DNA of 64,000 bases from Oceanicaulis alexandrii DSM 11625 (GCF_000420265.1 NZ_ATUP01000001.1:2170001-2234000), one strand, 5' to 3'. Positions 1-8,972 are shown, counted from the stretch's first letter. Made by a program: numbers and translations. Notes: generated by a model from the sequence alone, not told the origin.

Positions 1-1524
1 GGTCTGGCGTATACCCGGCTCGGTTCGGAGTTCTCGCCGCGTCTGAACGAGGGCGATATTCTGGTGCGTCTGACCATGGCGCCGTCGATTTCACTCGAAG
101 CGGCGGGCGAGACCGTTACGCGGTTTGAACGGCAAGTGCTTGAGCGCTTTCCCGAGGTCGAGCGTGTGGTGACGCGCGTGGGTCGCGGCGAGGTGGGCGC
201 CCATGCCGATCCAGTCAACAATGCGGAAGCCTTTCTGGCGCTCAAACCGCGGTCAGACTGGGTGACGGCCCGCAATCAGGCTCAGTTGCTTGATCAGATG
301 AGTGAAGCGTTCGAGGATTTCCCCGGCGCCCAGTTCAACTTCACCCAGCCGATCGCCGCCGCGACCGATGAGCTGCTGACGGGATCGCGCGCCGAGATCG
401 CCATCAAGCTGTTTGGTCCTGATACGGATGTGCTGGCGCGACAGGCGAACCGCATCGCTTCGGTGGTGGGCGGCGTGCGCGGCGCAGCGGATGTGCAGGT
501 GGAACAGGTCACCGGCGCGCCGCAGATCAGCATCGTGGTGGATCGCGCCGCCATCGCCCGCTACGGCCTGCAGGTCGCAGACGTTCTGGAGACGGTCCGA
601 CAGGCGGTCGGCGGCGCCCAGGCGGGGCAGGTCTATGACGGGGTGCGCCGGTTTGACATTGTCGCCCGCTATGCCGAAGCCGATCGGGACACGCCTGAAC
701 GCATCGCCCGCACCCTGATAGAGGGGCCCAATGGCGAGCGCATGCCGCTGGGCGCCCTGGCGCGGGTGGAGCGCATTGAAGGGCCACGTCAGGTGACGCG
801 CGAGAACGGACGGCGTTTCATCACCATTCAGAGCAATGTGAGGGCGCGCGATATCGGCTCCTTCGTGGAAGCGGCGCGCGCCGCCGTAGAGCAAGAGGTG
901 GATCTGCCGCCCGGCTATCTCGTGGAATGGGGCGGCCAGTTCGAGTTGCAGCAACAGGCGAACACCCGGTTCGCCATGATCATCCCGGTGACGTTGGCGC
1001 TGGTCTTTGTCTTGTTGCTCATGTCGTTCAACCGCCTCAAAAGCGCGGTCCTGATCGTGTTGAACATCCCGCTGGCGCTGGTTGGCGGGCTGGTGGCGCT
1101 GTGGGCGTCGGGGCTGAATCTGTCGGTGCCAGCGTCCGTGGGCTTTATCGCCCTGTTCGGCATTGCGCTGGGCAACGCCATGGTCCTGGTGTCCTTTCTG
1201 GACCGTCTGGCGGTCACGCAGCGCGATCGCCGCGCGTTGAGCGTGACGGGCGCGCTGTTGCGAGTCCGGCCTGTTCTGATGACGGCGTCCACGACCTTGC
1301 TGGGATTGGCGCCCTTATTGTTCGCCGATGGCGTGGGCTCGGAAGTGCAGCGCCCGCTAGCGGTTGTTGTGATCGGCGGTCTGGTCAGTTCGACCCTGGT
1401 GACCCTGTTCATCCTGCCTGCGGTCTACGCCTGGTTCGCGCCAGCCTATCCCGAACACCCGCAAGATCTTGAAATACAAGGAGGGCCGACAGGATCGCAA
1501 AAAACCGCGCCAGAATTAGGGTAA
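1..1524 (+). CDS. Heavy-metal efflux RND transporter, CzcA/CusA type (5' truncated)
   Basis: The reading frame is open from base 1, so this is the C-terminal 507 residues of a protein that normally has about 1,000-1,050. It would be the inner-membrane proton antiporter of a tripartite pump exporting metal cations. The visible part begins in the second periplasmic porter loop, with the family-typical EFSPRLNEGD followed by a DPVNNAE/LKPRSDW block. It ends in six hydrophobic helices (about residues 320-490), including GSEVQRPLAVVVIGG, which is characteristic of the HME subfamily rather than drug-exporting AcrB. The hydrophilic tail after the last helix is short. The partner adaptor and outer-membrane channel must lie upstream of the window. 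The metal cannot be told from this half. Membership of HME-RND is secure; the start is not visible. Confidence 0.9.
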   Translation, partial: GLAYTRLGSEFSPRLNEGDILVRLTMAPSISLEAAGETVTRFERQVLERFPEVERVVTRVGRGEVGAHADPVNNAEAFLALKPRSDWVTARNQAQLLDQMSEAFEDFPGAQFNFTQPIAAATDELLTGSRAEIAIKLFGPDTDVLARQANRIASVVGGVRGAADVQVEQVTGAPQISIVVDRAAIARYGLQVADVLETVRQAVGGAQAGQVYDGVRRFDIVARYAEADRDTPERIARTLIEGPNGERMPLGALARVERIEGPRQVTRENGRRFITIQSNVRARDIGSFVEAARAAVEQEVDLPPGYLVEWGGQFELQQQANTRFAMIIPVTLALVFVLLLMSFNRLKSAVLIVLNIPLALVGGLVALWASGLNLSVPASVGFIALFGIALGNAMVLVSFLDRLAVTQRDRRALSVTGALLRVRPVLMTASTTLLGLAPLLFADGVGSEVQRPLAVVVIGGLVSSTLVTLFILPAVYAWFAPAYPEHPQDLEIQGGPTGSQKTAPELG

Positions 1525-1553
1525 ATCTGGTATTCTGGCGTCGGGAGGCGCGC

Positions 1554-2228
1554 ATGTCTGACGGGCGCAGTCGAGGTTTGGGAGCCATGCTGGCGGGGCT
1601 AAGTCTCGCCATCTGCGGCGGTTTTGCGGCGCAGGCCCAGACCGCGCAGCCGGCCCGTCTCGCTCAGCCCCAGAATATCCCCCGGCCAGACCAGCCGGTC
1701 GCGGCCGAAGTGGACTGGGACGCGGTGCGCGCTGATGTCGCCCGAAGCCAGAGCGCCGGGCGGCTGACAGCGGCGCGGCCTGTGATCTTTCCGGTGCTGC
1801 CGCGCAATCTTGAGGCTGGCCAATCCATCGAGACAGAGGTTCCGATCCTGACGCCGAGCACTGCGGCGCTGGGGTTTGAGCGTCAGGCCGAGGTCCTTCT
1901 GTTCGCCCGCGGAGACTTTTACACGCTCGTCATCCAGGGCGAAGGCGTCATCATCGAGGTGTTCGGCACCCGGCTGGCCCATGCACCGGTCGAGGATGCG
2001 AGATCTGCACGCTTCCTGCGCGGATCAGGCCCCGAGGGCTATCGCACGACGCGCACGCGTTCGGGGCGAGAGCTCAGCTTCAACCGCTACAATGCAGCCT
2101 ATTCCATCACGCTCGAGTGTGACGCTCCTGAGCAGGATGTGCGCTGCGTTGAGCCCGAGTATGGCGAGCGTTTGATGCAATCGCTGCAAGTGATGCCCGG
2201 AACACGGGGACGGGAGGGCGCGGGATGA
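1554..2228 (+). CDS. Secreted protein of unknown function
   Basis: This 224-residue protein is one I do not recognise. The first 30 residues look like a Sec signal (charged start, hydrophobic stretch around residues 11-27, AQAQT cleavage region). The mature part is soluble, with two cysteines close together near the C-terminus (about residues 184 and 193) that could form a disulfide in the periplasm. The start codon follows a GGGAGG ribosome site a few bases upstream. Its stop overlaps the next start in an ATGA arrangement, so it is probably translated together with the M23 peptidase that follows. An envelope role or a function as peptidase partner is suggested only by that coupling. Confidence 0.75.
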   Translation: MSDGRSRGLGAMLAGLSLAICGGFAAQAQTAQPARLAQPQNIPRPDQPVAAEVDWDAVRADVARSQSAGRLTAARPVIFPVLPRNLEAGQSIETEVPILTPSTAALGFERQAEVLLFARGDFYTLVIQGEGVIIEVFGTRLAHAPVEDARSARFLRGSGPEGYRTTRTRSGRELSFNRYNAAYSITLECDAPEQDVRCVEPEYGERLMQSLQVMPGTRGREGAG

Positions 2229-3088
2229 GCCGGCGTTCAGTCGACTACGGGCTCGCGCTTCTGGTCGCTTTTGTCGGCGGCGCAGTGCTGGTGTTCTGGC
2301 CGCACGCTTCGGACACGCCGCCCCCTGATACGCCTGCCGAACAGGAGGCGCCCGCTGAAGAGGCCGAGCCGTCCGAGGAAGAGGCTGAACCTCCCGTCGA
2401 ACCGCCTGAGGAGCCTGAGCCGGAAGGGCCTGTTGTTGATGCGTCGGGTGACCCGGTGTCATTCATGCCGCCGGGCGATCTGACGCCGGGCAGTGGATCG
2501 GGGCAGACCGAGCAGATCAATTATGCCCCGCAGATGCGGTTTCCGCTGGAGGCCGGACAGGCTTACGCCAACTCTCAGGTTTATGGGCATGGCGGTTATC
2601 TGGGGCCGGGGGGCGGCCAGTGCGACGCCGCGAACTATGCCTATGCCTGGCGCGATAATTTTTGCGAAACGCGATCATACTCCGCGCCGCTCTGTCCGTC
2701 CGGCACGGGTCATCAGGGGCAGGATATCCGTCCCGCAACCTGTCAGGACGCGGTGCATTGGGCCGTGGCTGCTGATGACGGCGTGATCACGTCTGTGGGC
2801 AGTTACTCGGTCCGCCTGATGAGCGAGACCGGCGTTCGCTACACCTATCTGCATCTGGAGCGCGACAGCTTACAGGTGGAGCCGGGTGACACCGTCAACA
2901 AAGGCGAGCGCTTGGGCTTCGTGTCTAACGAGTTTGGCGGCACGCCCACCACCATTCACTTGCATTTCGAGATCAAGATGGCGCTTGAGACGCCTCATGG
3001 CCTGCAGAACGTCAATGTTCCACCCTATGTCGCGCTTGTGGACAGCTATCAGCAGCTGTTGTCTGAAGGCGAGAGCGATCACGGTTAA
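2225..3088 (+). CDS. Membrane-anchored M23 family (LytM) metallopeptidase
   Basis: A 287-residue protein with one N-terminal membrane helix (about residues 9-26), then a long Glu/Pro-rich stretch (about 31-72) that looks like an extended periplasmic spacer, then an M23 zinc peptidase domain (about 100-270). The zinc and catalytic set is visible: H163 and D167 in HQGQD, H210 in TYLH, and H245/H247 in HLHFE. M23 enzymes cut peptide cross-bridges of peptidoglycan. Intact metal ligands argue for an active enzyme rather than a LytM-type activator. Four cysteines (C133, C147, C157, C173) lie around the first metal ligand and may form disulfides. The gene overlaps the preceding unknown secreted gene by 4 bases. 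Confidence 0.88.
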   Translation: MSRRSVDYGLALLVAFVGGAVLVFWPHASDTPPPDTPAEQEAPAEEAEPSEEEAEPPVEPPEEPEPEGPVVDASGDPVSFMPPGDLTPGSGSGQTEQINYAPQMRFPLEAGQAYANSQVYGHGGYLGPGGGQCDAANYAYAWRDNFCETRSYSAPLCPSGTGHQGQDIRPATCQDAVHWAVAADDGVITSVGSYSVRLMSETGVRYTYLHLERDSLQVEPGDTVNKGERLGFVSNEFGGTPTTIHLHFEIKMALETPHGLQNVNVPPYVALVDSYQQLLSEGESDHG

Positions 3089-3165
3089 GCGCCTGACGCG
3101 TATGATTAACACATCTACAAGTGGAATGATGGTCCGTTCTGAACCTCTGTGACCAGGAGGTGGAA

Positions 3166-5157
3166 ATGGCGTCGGCGCTTTCAAGACAGGCTGCGATGGA
3201 TCCGGCCCCTCAAGAGGGTGCGGCATCGGGACGGCAATTACTGAGCTTTCTGGACAAGGCCGACCCCAATGGGGCCCGAGCCAAGGCGATCTGGTCGCAA
3301 CTCGAACCGGCCTTGCCGCGCATTCTGGATCATTTTTACACGCATATTCAGAACCAGCCGCACCTGAACGCGATTCTGCAAGGCTCCCAGCAGGGCGTGG
3401 CCAAGCTCAAGGCGTCACAGACTGAGCACTGGCGCGCCATGTTCTGCAGCCCGGTTGATGACGCCTTTGACGCGCGCGCCCGTAAAGTCGGCGAAGCGCA
3501 TGTGCGCATCGGGCTTTCCTCTGACTGGTTCATCGCCGGGTATGGCGTCGTTTTGATGGAGGCGATCCCGGCCATCTTGCAGGCGCACCGCTTTACGCCG
3601 CAGCGCGCGGCGGGTGATTTGCAGATCCTGATTTCACGCATGTTTCTGGACATGGGAGTGGCGGATGCGACCTATTCCATGGGCGTCAACCAGCAAGAAA
3701 GCCAGAGCTGGCGCGAGGAGAACGACTATACGAGCCTGAGAACCGTCGCGAGCACGATTGTCGAGCTCAATGAGGTGATGCTCAACCTGGCGGTGCTCAG
3801 CAGCTCGACTGCAAAAACCACCACGGGCAGTCATGCGATTTCGGACTCCGTAGGCCAACTGGTCGAGGCCATGCAGCAGATCGCGGAGACCTCGCAATCG
3901 GCGTCCAGTGAGGCTGAGCAGACCCATGAAGCGCTGCGCGACGGCGTGCAGAGCATGATGCAGGCCAAATCCGCCATCACGAGCGTGACCGGTGCGGCGC
4001 AACGGTCAACAGAGAGCCTCAAGGCGTTGCAACAGGCCTCCCAGGAGATCACCGACTTTCTGGGGGTGATCCAGTCCATTTCCGATCAGACCAATCTTCT
4101 GGCGCTGAACGCGACGATCGAAGCCGCGCGCGCCGGTGAAGCGGGCAAGGGGTTTGCGGTGGTGGCCAGCGAGGTGAAGGCGCTCGCCAGTCAGGCCGCC
4201 TCCGCCACCGAGGATATCGGCGGCAAGATCGAGGCGCTGCAGCGCGGGATTGAAGCGATCAGCGCTGGATTCGCTGAAACCCATGAGGCTTTGCAGACAG
4301 GCGAGAGCACGCTCGATGAAACCAGCGTTCAGATCGAAGAAGCGGGCAGCCGGATGGGCTCTGTGACGCGCGGGATGAGTGAAGTCGCCGGGATTCTCGA
4401 ACAGCAAAAGGACTCAAGCACCAAAATCTCCGAACACGCCGGAGAGATGTCGGATCTGACTGAAGATAACGCCGAGCGCCTGTCCGCCATCGCAGAGGCC
4501 TTGCGGGCGAGCAATTCGCGCTTCGCCGGGACTGCCGGGCAATGGCACCGCAATGGCTCTGACCGGTCCTTGTGCGAGATGGCGAAAATCGATCACGTCT
4601 TGTTCAAGAAGCGCGTGGTCGAGGTCGTGCTCGGCAAGGAGACCTGGCCGTCAGCAGATGTGCCGGACCATCATAGCTGCCGGCTGGGCCGGTGGTTTGA
4701 TTCAACCGCCGATGAGTCGCTGAAGCGGATCGCCCCGATGCAAGCGCTCGAAGCGCCGCACGCCAGGGTCCATGAAGTCGCCCGCGCTGCGTTGAAGGCC
4801 CATGAAGCCGGCGATCAGGATCGAGCCATTGAAGAGCTCAAAGCGCTTGAGACCGCCAGCAGCGAAGTGGTCAGCTTGCTTGAAGAGGTGTCGAAGCATC
4901 TCAGTGCAGGCGAGACCAAGACGGATCGTCGCCAGTCAAACCGGACTCCTGTCGTTGGCGATACGATCGTGCTGACAAGCGGTGATGAACGGCGTGAAGT
5001 GAAGCTGGTGGATCAGAGCGAGGGCGGTTTCAAAGTCAAAGGGTTGACGTCAATCGATATCGGACGCCATTTCCAGTTGGAATATGAAGGAAAAACAATG
5101 TCTTGCCAGGTGCGCTGGTCGGATGGAAAAGGCGGCGGATTGCAAGTGCGCTTCTAG
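3166..5157 (+). CDS. Soluble globin-coupled chemoreceptor with CZB and PilZ domains
   Basis: A 663-residue cytoplasmic methyl-accepting protein with no membrane helix. Order of domains: sensor globin (about residues 22-175, with the likely proximal haem ligand H112 in EAHVRIGL); MCP signalling domain (about 200-455, hairpin tip with [16 protein letters not shown] and a matching [11 protein letters not shown]); a CZB-type zinc-binding domain (about 473-575, candidate ligands H477, C505 in HSCRLGRW, H532 and H536 in HARVH); and a C-terminal PilZ domain (about 586-663) with RxxxR (R589-R593) and DxSxxG (D616, S618, G621). The family knowledge is that globins of this class bind O2, CZB binds zinc and PilZ binds c-di-GMP. 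The ATG is chosen because CAGGAGG lies 5 bases before it; an in-frame GTG 6 bases upstream is less likely. No che genes are nearby. A terminator follows. Confidence 0.92.
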   Translation: MASALSRQAAMDPAPQEGAASGRQLLSFLDKADPNGARAKAIWSQLEPALPRILDHFYTHIQNQPHLNAILQGSQQGVAKLKASQTEHWRAMFCSPVDDAFDARARKVGEAHVRIGLSSDWFIAGYGVVLMEAIPAILQAHRFTPQRAAGDLQILISRMFLDMGVADATYSMGVNQQESQSWREENDYTSLRTVASTIVELNEVMLNLAVLSSSTAKTTTGSHAISDSVGQLVEAMQQIAETSQSASSEAEQTHEALRDGVQSMMQAKSAITSVTGAAQRSTESLKALQQASQEITDFLGVIQSISDQTNLLALNATIEAARAGEAGKGFAVVASEVKALASQAASATEDIGGKIEALQRGIEAISAGFAETHEALQTGESTLDETSVQIEEAGSRMGSVTRGMSEVAGILEQQKDSSTKISEHAGEMSDLTEDNAERLSAIAEALRASNSRFAGTAGQWHRNGSDRSLCEMAKIDHVLFKKRVVEVVLGKETWPSADVPDHHSCRLGRWFDSTADESLKRIAPMQALEAPHARVHEVARAALKAHEAGDQDRAIEELKALETASSEVVSLLEEVSKHLSAGETKTDRRQSNRTPVVGDTIVLTSGDERREVKLVDQSEGGFKVKGLTSIDIGRHFQLEYEGKTMSCQVRWSDGKGGGLQVRF

Positions 5158-5188
5158 CAATACACGCTTAGGTGATTTTATTTTCGTG

Positions 5189-5217
5189 CCCCGGAAACGC
5201 CCGTTTCCGGGGTTTTT
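5189..5217 (+). terminator. Rho-independent terminator after the globin chemoreceptor gene
   Basis: A perfect 10-bp stem (CCCCGGAAAC at 5189-5198 with GTTTCCGGGG at 5203-5212) and a 4-base loop are followed directly by TTTTT. It lies about 30 bases past the stop codon. Confidence 0.9.
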
Positions 5218-5247
5218 ATATTTAATCCAAGGGGTTAATCGAATTTT

Positions 5248-5352
5248 CTGAGAGTTATTTGCGTATAACTCAGGAATCGTGGAAATGCTTCGTTAAGACA
5301 ATTCGACGAATCTGTTTATTAGACGAACTCAATATATGTATTCAATATTGAG
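5248..5352. promoter_or_regulatory. Cluster of inverted repeats upstream of the MerR-like gene
   Basis: Three dyads lie in an AT-rich 160-base stretch before the gene at 5380. They are an imperfect CTGAGAGTTAT/ATAACTCAG (5248-5258 and 5265-5273), ATTCGACGAAT (5301-5311), and a perfect CTCAATAT/ATATTGAG (5328-5335 and 5345-5352) with a 9-base spacer. The last ends 27 bases before the start codon. They could be operator sites for the adjacent putative DNA-binding protein. The dyads are seen directly; the operator role is inference. Confidence 0.45.
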
Positions 5353-5379
5353 ATTCGCACGGATAAATAGGGGGCAGAT

Positions 5380-5910
5380 ATGCCAGCTTTCGCCGAACGG
5401 ACGGATTTCACCCTGCGTGACCCTGGCGCTCTTGGGGCCTTGCTTGTTTACGATTGGCGTTTGCGAAAACTGCTCACTGATGACGAAGTGATCACCGAAG
5501 CGGTGGATCGGCCCGTCTCGACCGGCGTATTGCGTCACCTGCAGCGTCTGGGTTTCATCAAGGCTGTTCATGGCGTGCGCCCCCATGGCGGGCGCATGAG
5601 ACTCTGGCCGATTGTAGAAGTGCTCAAGCTTCAGATTGTGCTCGACCTGCGCCATATGACGGGCGCGCGGTTGTCCGCCTGTGTGGATGCGCTCAACCTG
5701 GACCCGACCGCTATCGAACTGGCGATTGAGGACTGGGAACGTCATGTGGGCGCCAAAGGCGATGAGCGCAGCGCTGTCAGCCGATCGTCCGATGGCGGAC
5801 ACCCGCTCGCCGATACGGCCTTTATCGCCGGGCTCTCCGCCGCGTCGGTACAGGCCTTTATCAGCCGCAGCGGTTTTGACACCGTGTCTGAACCGGCATT
5901 TCTTTTATAG
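5380..5910 (+). CDS. Putative MerR-like DNA-binding protein
   Basis: A 176-residue soluble protein. Residues about 46-106 have the shape of a MerR-type winged helix: a helix with VLRHLQRLGFIKAV, a basic turn (RPHGGRMRLW), then VEVLKLQIVLDLRHMTGARLSA, recalling the MerR pattern of 'G-x-R-x-Y' followed by a helix ending in 'G-x-x-x'. The usual MerR tyrosine is replaced by Leu-Trp, and the C-terminal 70 residues resemble no effector domain I know. GGGGGCAG before the ATG can serve as a ribosome site. It stands alone between a terminator and the SDR-thiolase operon and is preceded by several inverted repeats, consistent with autoregulation. It might regulate the downstream fatty-acid genes, but nothing in the sequence proves this. 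Confidence 0.6.
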   Translation: MPAFAERTDFTLRDPGALGALLVYDWRLRKLLTDDEVITEAVDRPVSTGVLRHLQRLGFIKAVHGVRPHGGRMRLWPIVEVLKLQIVLDLRHMTGARLSACVDALNLDPTAIELAIEDWERHVGAKGDERSAVSRSSDGGHPLADTAFIAGLSAASVQAFISRSGFDTVSEPAFLL

Positions 5911-5946
5911 CTTAACTAGCTTGCGCGGCGCCGCAGCAATTGCTTT

Positions 5947-5996
5947 CCTGATCAAAACCGGTTCGCATAAGCGAAAAGACCGATTGATCAGGGAGG
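5947..5996 (+). promoter_or_regulatory. Nested hairpin in the leader of the SDR-thiolase operon, touching the ribosome site
   Basis: CCTGATCAA (5947-5955) pairs with TTGATCAGG (5984-5992). Inside it, CGGT (5959-5962) pairs with ACCG (5979-5982), and TTCGC/GCGAA (5962-5966 and 5971-5975) forms the tip. The outer 3' arm runs into AGGGAGG (5990-5996), the likely Shine-Dalgarno site of the gene starting at 6006. The pairing is exact; whether it controls translation, or whether the TGATCA dyads are instead protein sites, is undetermined. Confidence 0.45.
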
Positions 5997-6005
5997 CATA
6001 TTGCC

Positions 6006-6929
6006 ATGAGCGATATTCGTTTTGACGGGCGCGTAGCCATCGTCACGGGCGCAGGCGCCGGTTTGGGCCGGTCTCATGCGCTGGAGCTGGCGCGTCGCGG
6101 CGCCAAAGTCGTCGTCAATGATCTGGGCGGTGCCGTGGATGGCACAGGCTCTTCGCTCAGCGCCGCCGAAACCGTCGTCGAAGAGATCAAGGCCGCTGGC
6201 GGCGAGGCGATGGCCAACGGCGCCAATGTCACCAACCCCGATGAAGTCGCCGCCATGGTCGCCGCCGCGCGCGAGACTTGGGGCAAGGTCGACATCCTGG
6301 TGAACAATGCCGGGATCTTGCGCGACAAGAGCTTCACAAAAATGAGCCTTGAGGACTTCCGCGCCGTGATGGAGGTCCATCTGTGGGGTGCGGTTGTCTG
6401 CACCAAAGCGGTCTGGGATCACATGAAAGAGGCGGGTTATGGCCGAATCGTGATGACCAGCTCATCCTCTGGAATCTATGGCAATTTCGGCCAGTCCAAC
6501 TACGGCGCCGCCAAGATGGGGGTTGTGGGCCTGATGAACGTCCTCCATCTGGAAGGGCGCAAGAACAACATCAAGGTCAACACCCTGTCGCCCACCGCCC
6601 ATACCCGCATGACCGAAGGGCTGATCCCTGAAGAGGCCGCCAAGCTGATGACGCCCGAAAGCGTCACCGCGGGCCTGGTCGCCCTGTGCGCCGAAAACGC
6701 GCCAGACCGCACCATTCTGTGCGCCGGCGCCGGCGGGTACGCCGCCACCAAGATTTACGAGACGCCGGGCGTCTATCTGCCGCCTGAAGACCAGACGGCC
6801 GAGAACGTCATGGCCAATATGGACAAGATCACCTCTGATCATGGCCAGGAAGAATATGAAGAAGGCGCGCGCCAGACCTTCAAATTCATCCAGTACGCCG
6901 CCAAGCATTTCGACCTCGCCCTGGGCTAG
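6006..6929 (+). CDS. SDR family oxidoreductase (3-hydroxyacyl-CoA dehydrogenase-like)
   Basis: A 307-residue short-chain dehydrogenase with all core elements: nucleotide-binding TGAGAGLG at residues 14-21, NNAG at 100-103, catalytic serine in TSSSSG (about 151-156), and Y166 with K170 in NYGAAK. The sequence after the NAD site (VVNDLGGAVDGTGSS) matches the hydroxyacyl-CoA dehydrogenase part of peroxisomal multifunctional enzyme type 2 and its bacterial stand-alone relatives. These oxidise 3-hydroxyacyl-CoA with NAD. The downstream thiolase 35 bases away would carry out the next beta-oxidation step, so the pair probably degrades acyl-CoA (or a steroid/branched side chain). A strong AGGGAGG ribosome site precedes the ATG and lies partly in a hairpin. 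Confidence 0.88.
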   Translation: MSDIRFDGRVAIVTGAGAGLGRSHALELARRGAKVVVNDLGGAVDGTGSSLSAAETVVEEIKAAGGEAMANGANVTNPDEVAAMVAAARETWGKVDILVNNAGILRDKSFTKMSLEDFRAVMEVHLWGAVVCTKAVWDHMKEAGYGRIVMTSSSSGIYGNFGQSNYGAAKMGVVGLMNVLHLEGRKNNIKVNTLSPTAHTRMTEGLIPEEAAKLMTPESVTAGLVALCAENAPDRTILCAGAGGYAATKIYETPGVYLPPEDQTAENVMANMDKITSDHGQEEYEEGARQTFKFIQYAAKHFDLALG

Positions 6930-6964
6930 GTCCCCCCCCTTAACGCCAGCAAAGGAGCCTCACC

Positions 6965-8167
6965 ATGCGTGAAGCGCTTATCGTCTCCACCGCCCGTACG
7001 CCGATCGGCAAGGCCTATCGCGGCGCCTTTAACGACACCCAGGCCCAGGAACTGGGCGGCCACGCCATCAAGCACGCCGTCGAACGCTCCAAGGTCGCGC
7101 CTGACGAGATCGAGGACGTGATCATCGGCGCCGCCATGCAGCAGGGCTCGACCTTCCAGAATATCGGCCGTCAGGCCGCCATTCGTGCCGGCCTGCCCAC
7201 CTCTGTGTCAGGCATGAGCATGGACCGCCAGTGCGCCTCGGGCATGATGGCCATCGCCACCGCCGCCAAGCAGATCATCTCTGACGGCATGAACGTCACC
7301 GTCGGCGGCGGCCTGGAATCCATCTCTCTGGTGCAGAACGAGCATATGAATCTGCACAAGGCGTTTGATCCGTGGATCAACGAACACCGCCCGGACCTGT
7401 ACATGTCCATGCTGGAAACCGCCGAGATCGTCGCCGAGCGCTATGGCGTGTCCCGCGAAGCCCAGGATGAATACGCCCTGCAATCGCAACAGCGCACCGC
7501 AGCCGCGCAGGCGGCGGGCAAGTTTGACGACGAGATCGTGCCGCTGCCCTCCACCATGCTGGTGAAGGACAAGGCCACGGGCGAGATCTCCAAACAACAG
7601 GTCACGCTTGAGAAGGACGAAGGCAACCGCCCGTCCACCACGTTGGAAAGCCTGCAGGGTCTGAATCCGGTCTTTGCTCATGGTCAGCAGATCAAGGAAG
7701 GCAAGTTCATCACGGCGGGCAACGCGTCCCAGCTGTCTGATGGCGGCTCCGCCGCCGTGCTGATGGAAGGCAAAGAGGCTGAAAAACGCGGTCTTGAGCC
7801 GCTGGGCGCCTATCGCGGCATCGCGGTGGCGGGTCTGGACCCTGACGAGATGGGCATTGGCCCGGTCTACGCCGTGCCCAAGCTTCTGAAAGCGAACGGC
7901 CTGACCATGGATGATATCGGCCTGTGGGAGCTCAATGAAGCCTTCGCCGTGCAGGTCCTGTACAGCCGCGACAAGCTGGGCATCCCGAACGAGAATCTCA
8001 ACGTCAATGGCGGCGCGATCTCGGTGGGTCACCCCTATGGCATGTCCGGCGCTCGCATGGTCGGCCACGCGCTGATCGAGGGCAAACGCCGCGGCGTGAA
8101 ATACGTCGTCTGCACCATGTGCGTCGGCGGCGGCATGGGCGCTGCGGGCTTGTTTGAAGTGCTGTAA
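6965..8167 (+). CDS. Thiolase (acetyl-CoA acyltransferase)
   Basis: A 400-residue thiolase of normal length. The acyl-accepting cysteine is C90 in DRQCASG, the general-base histidine is H356 in SVGHPYG, and the second catalytic cysteine is C386 in CVGGGMG. Such enzymes cleave 3-ketoacyl-CoA to acetyl-CoA and a shortened acyl-CoA, or run in reverse to condense acetyl-CoA. Pairing with the hydroxyacyl-CoA dehydrogenase-like SDR immediately upstream favours the degradative FadA-like direction, but an acetoacetyl-CoA thiolase role is not excluded. AAAGGAG precedes the ATG. The operon ends in a strong terminator shared with the converging phosphate genes. Confidence 0.93.
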   Translation: MREALIVSTARTPIGKAYRGAFNDTQAQELGGHAIKHAVERSKVAPDEIEDVIIGAAMQQGSTFQNIGRQAAIRAGLPTSVSGMSMDRQCASGMMAIATAAKQIISDGMNVTVGGGLESISLVQNEHMNLHKAFDPWINEHRPDLYMSMLETAEIVAERYGVSREAQDEYALQSQQRTAAAQAAGKFDDEIVPLPSTMLVKDKATGEISKQQVTLEKDEGNRPSTTLESLQGLNPVFAHGQQIKEGKFITAGNASQLSDGGSAAVLMEGKEAEKRGLEPLGAYRGIAVAGLDPDEMGIGPVYAVPKLLKANGLTMDDIGLWELNEAFAVQVLYSRDKLGIPNENLNVNGGAISVGHPYGMSGARMVGHALIEGKRRGVKYVVCTMCVGGGMGAAGLFEVL

Positions 8168-8191
8168 GGCGCTCAATATCCCGAAATGTTA

Positions 8192-8226
8192 AAGGCCGGC
8201 CTGGTGATCCAGGCCGGCCTTTTTTA
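8192..8226. terminator. Bidirectional terminator between the thiolase gene and phoB
   Basis: A perfect 13-bp stem (8192-8204 with 8209-8221) around loop TGAT has a T run on its + side (8220-8225) and AAA plus an AT-rich patch on the other. It lies between two converging transcription units. Confidence 0.9.
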
Positions 8227-8271
8227 ACAGCGTTTCAGGGTCTGCAGTTCCCAAATCGCCGCATTTGAATT

Positions 8272-8958
8272 CTATCCGGCGTTCAGCGCATAGCCCGCTG
8301 ACCGCACGGTGCGGATCGGGTCGAGTTCGCCCCCGATGCTCAACGCCTTCCGCAGGCGACCAATATGCACGTCGACGGTGCGCGCCTCTACATAAACATC
8401 AGAGCCCCACACAGCATCAAGCAGTTGCTCGCGTGAGAACACCCGTCCGGGGTGCTGCATCAGATAGTCGAGCAGCCTGAATTCGGTCGGGCCGAGATGG
8501 ATTTCCGTGTCAGCCCGCACCACGCGGTGGGCCACCCGGTCGATGGTGATGTCGCCGACATTGACCGTGTCTTCCGCCAGGCCCGGCCGGATGCGGCGCA
8601 GAACGGCGCGGACCCGCGCAAACAGCTCTTTCATCAAGAAGGGTTTGACGATGTAGTCGTCCGCCCCGGTGTCGAGCCCGCGAATCCGGTCTGCTTCCTC
8701 GCCGCGTGCAGTCAGCATGATGATCGGCAGATTGCGCGTCTCATGACGGCTGCGCAGCCGGCGGCAGACTTCGATGCCCGAGATTTTCGGCAGCATCCAG
8801 TCGAGCACCACCACATCGGGCTGGCGCTCCTCCACCAGCATCATCGCCTCTTCGCCATCGGCGGCGAGGGAGACCCGGAAGCCTTCTTTTTTCAGATTGT
8901 ACTGAAGCAGCTCGGACAGAGCGTCTTCGTCTTCTACGACCAGGACATGCGGTTGCAT
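8272..8958 (-). CDS. phoB: Phosphate regulon response regulator PhoB
   Basis: A 228-residue OmpR/PhoB-type regulator. The receiver domain (about residues 4-118) has the acidic pocket ED at 10-11, phospho-acceptor D53 in VLDWMLP, and the KPF lysine motif. The winged-helix DNA-binding domain (about 130-227) includes LGPTEFRLLDYLMQHPGRVFSR and the VDVHIGRLRKAL recognition helix typical of PhoB. Phosphorylated by PhoR under phosphate limitation, it binds PHO boxes. It is the last gene of the pstC-pstA-pstB-phoU-phoB run, 14 bases after phoU. The location beside pst genes makes the PhoB assignment secure. Confidence 0.96.
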   Translation of the reverse strand: MQPHVLVVEDEDALSELLQYNLKKEGFRVSLAADGEEAMMLVEERQPDVVVLDWMLPKISGIEVCRRLRSRHETRNLPIIMLTARGEEADRIRGLDTGADDYIVKPFLMKELFARVRAVLRRIRPGLAEDTVNVGDITIDRVAHRVVRADTEIHLGPTEFRLLDYLMQHPGRVFSREQLLDAVWGSDVYVEARTVDVHIGRLRKALSIGGELDPIRTVRSAGYALNAG

Positions 8959-8972
8959 GGCGATCCCCTTCG

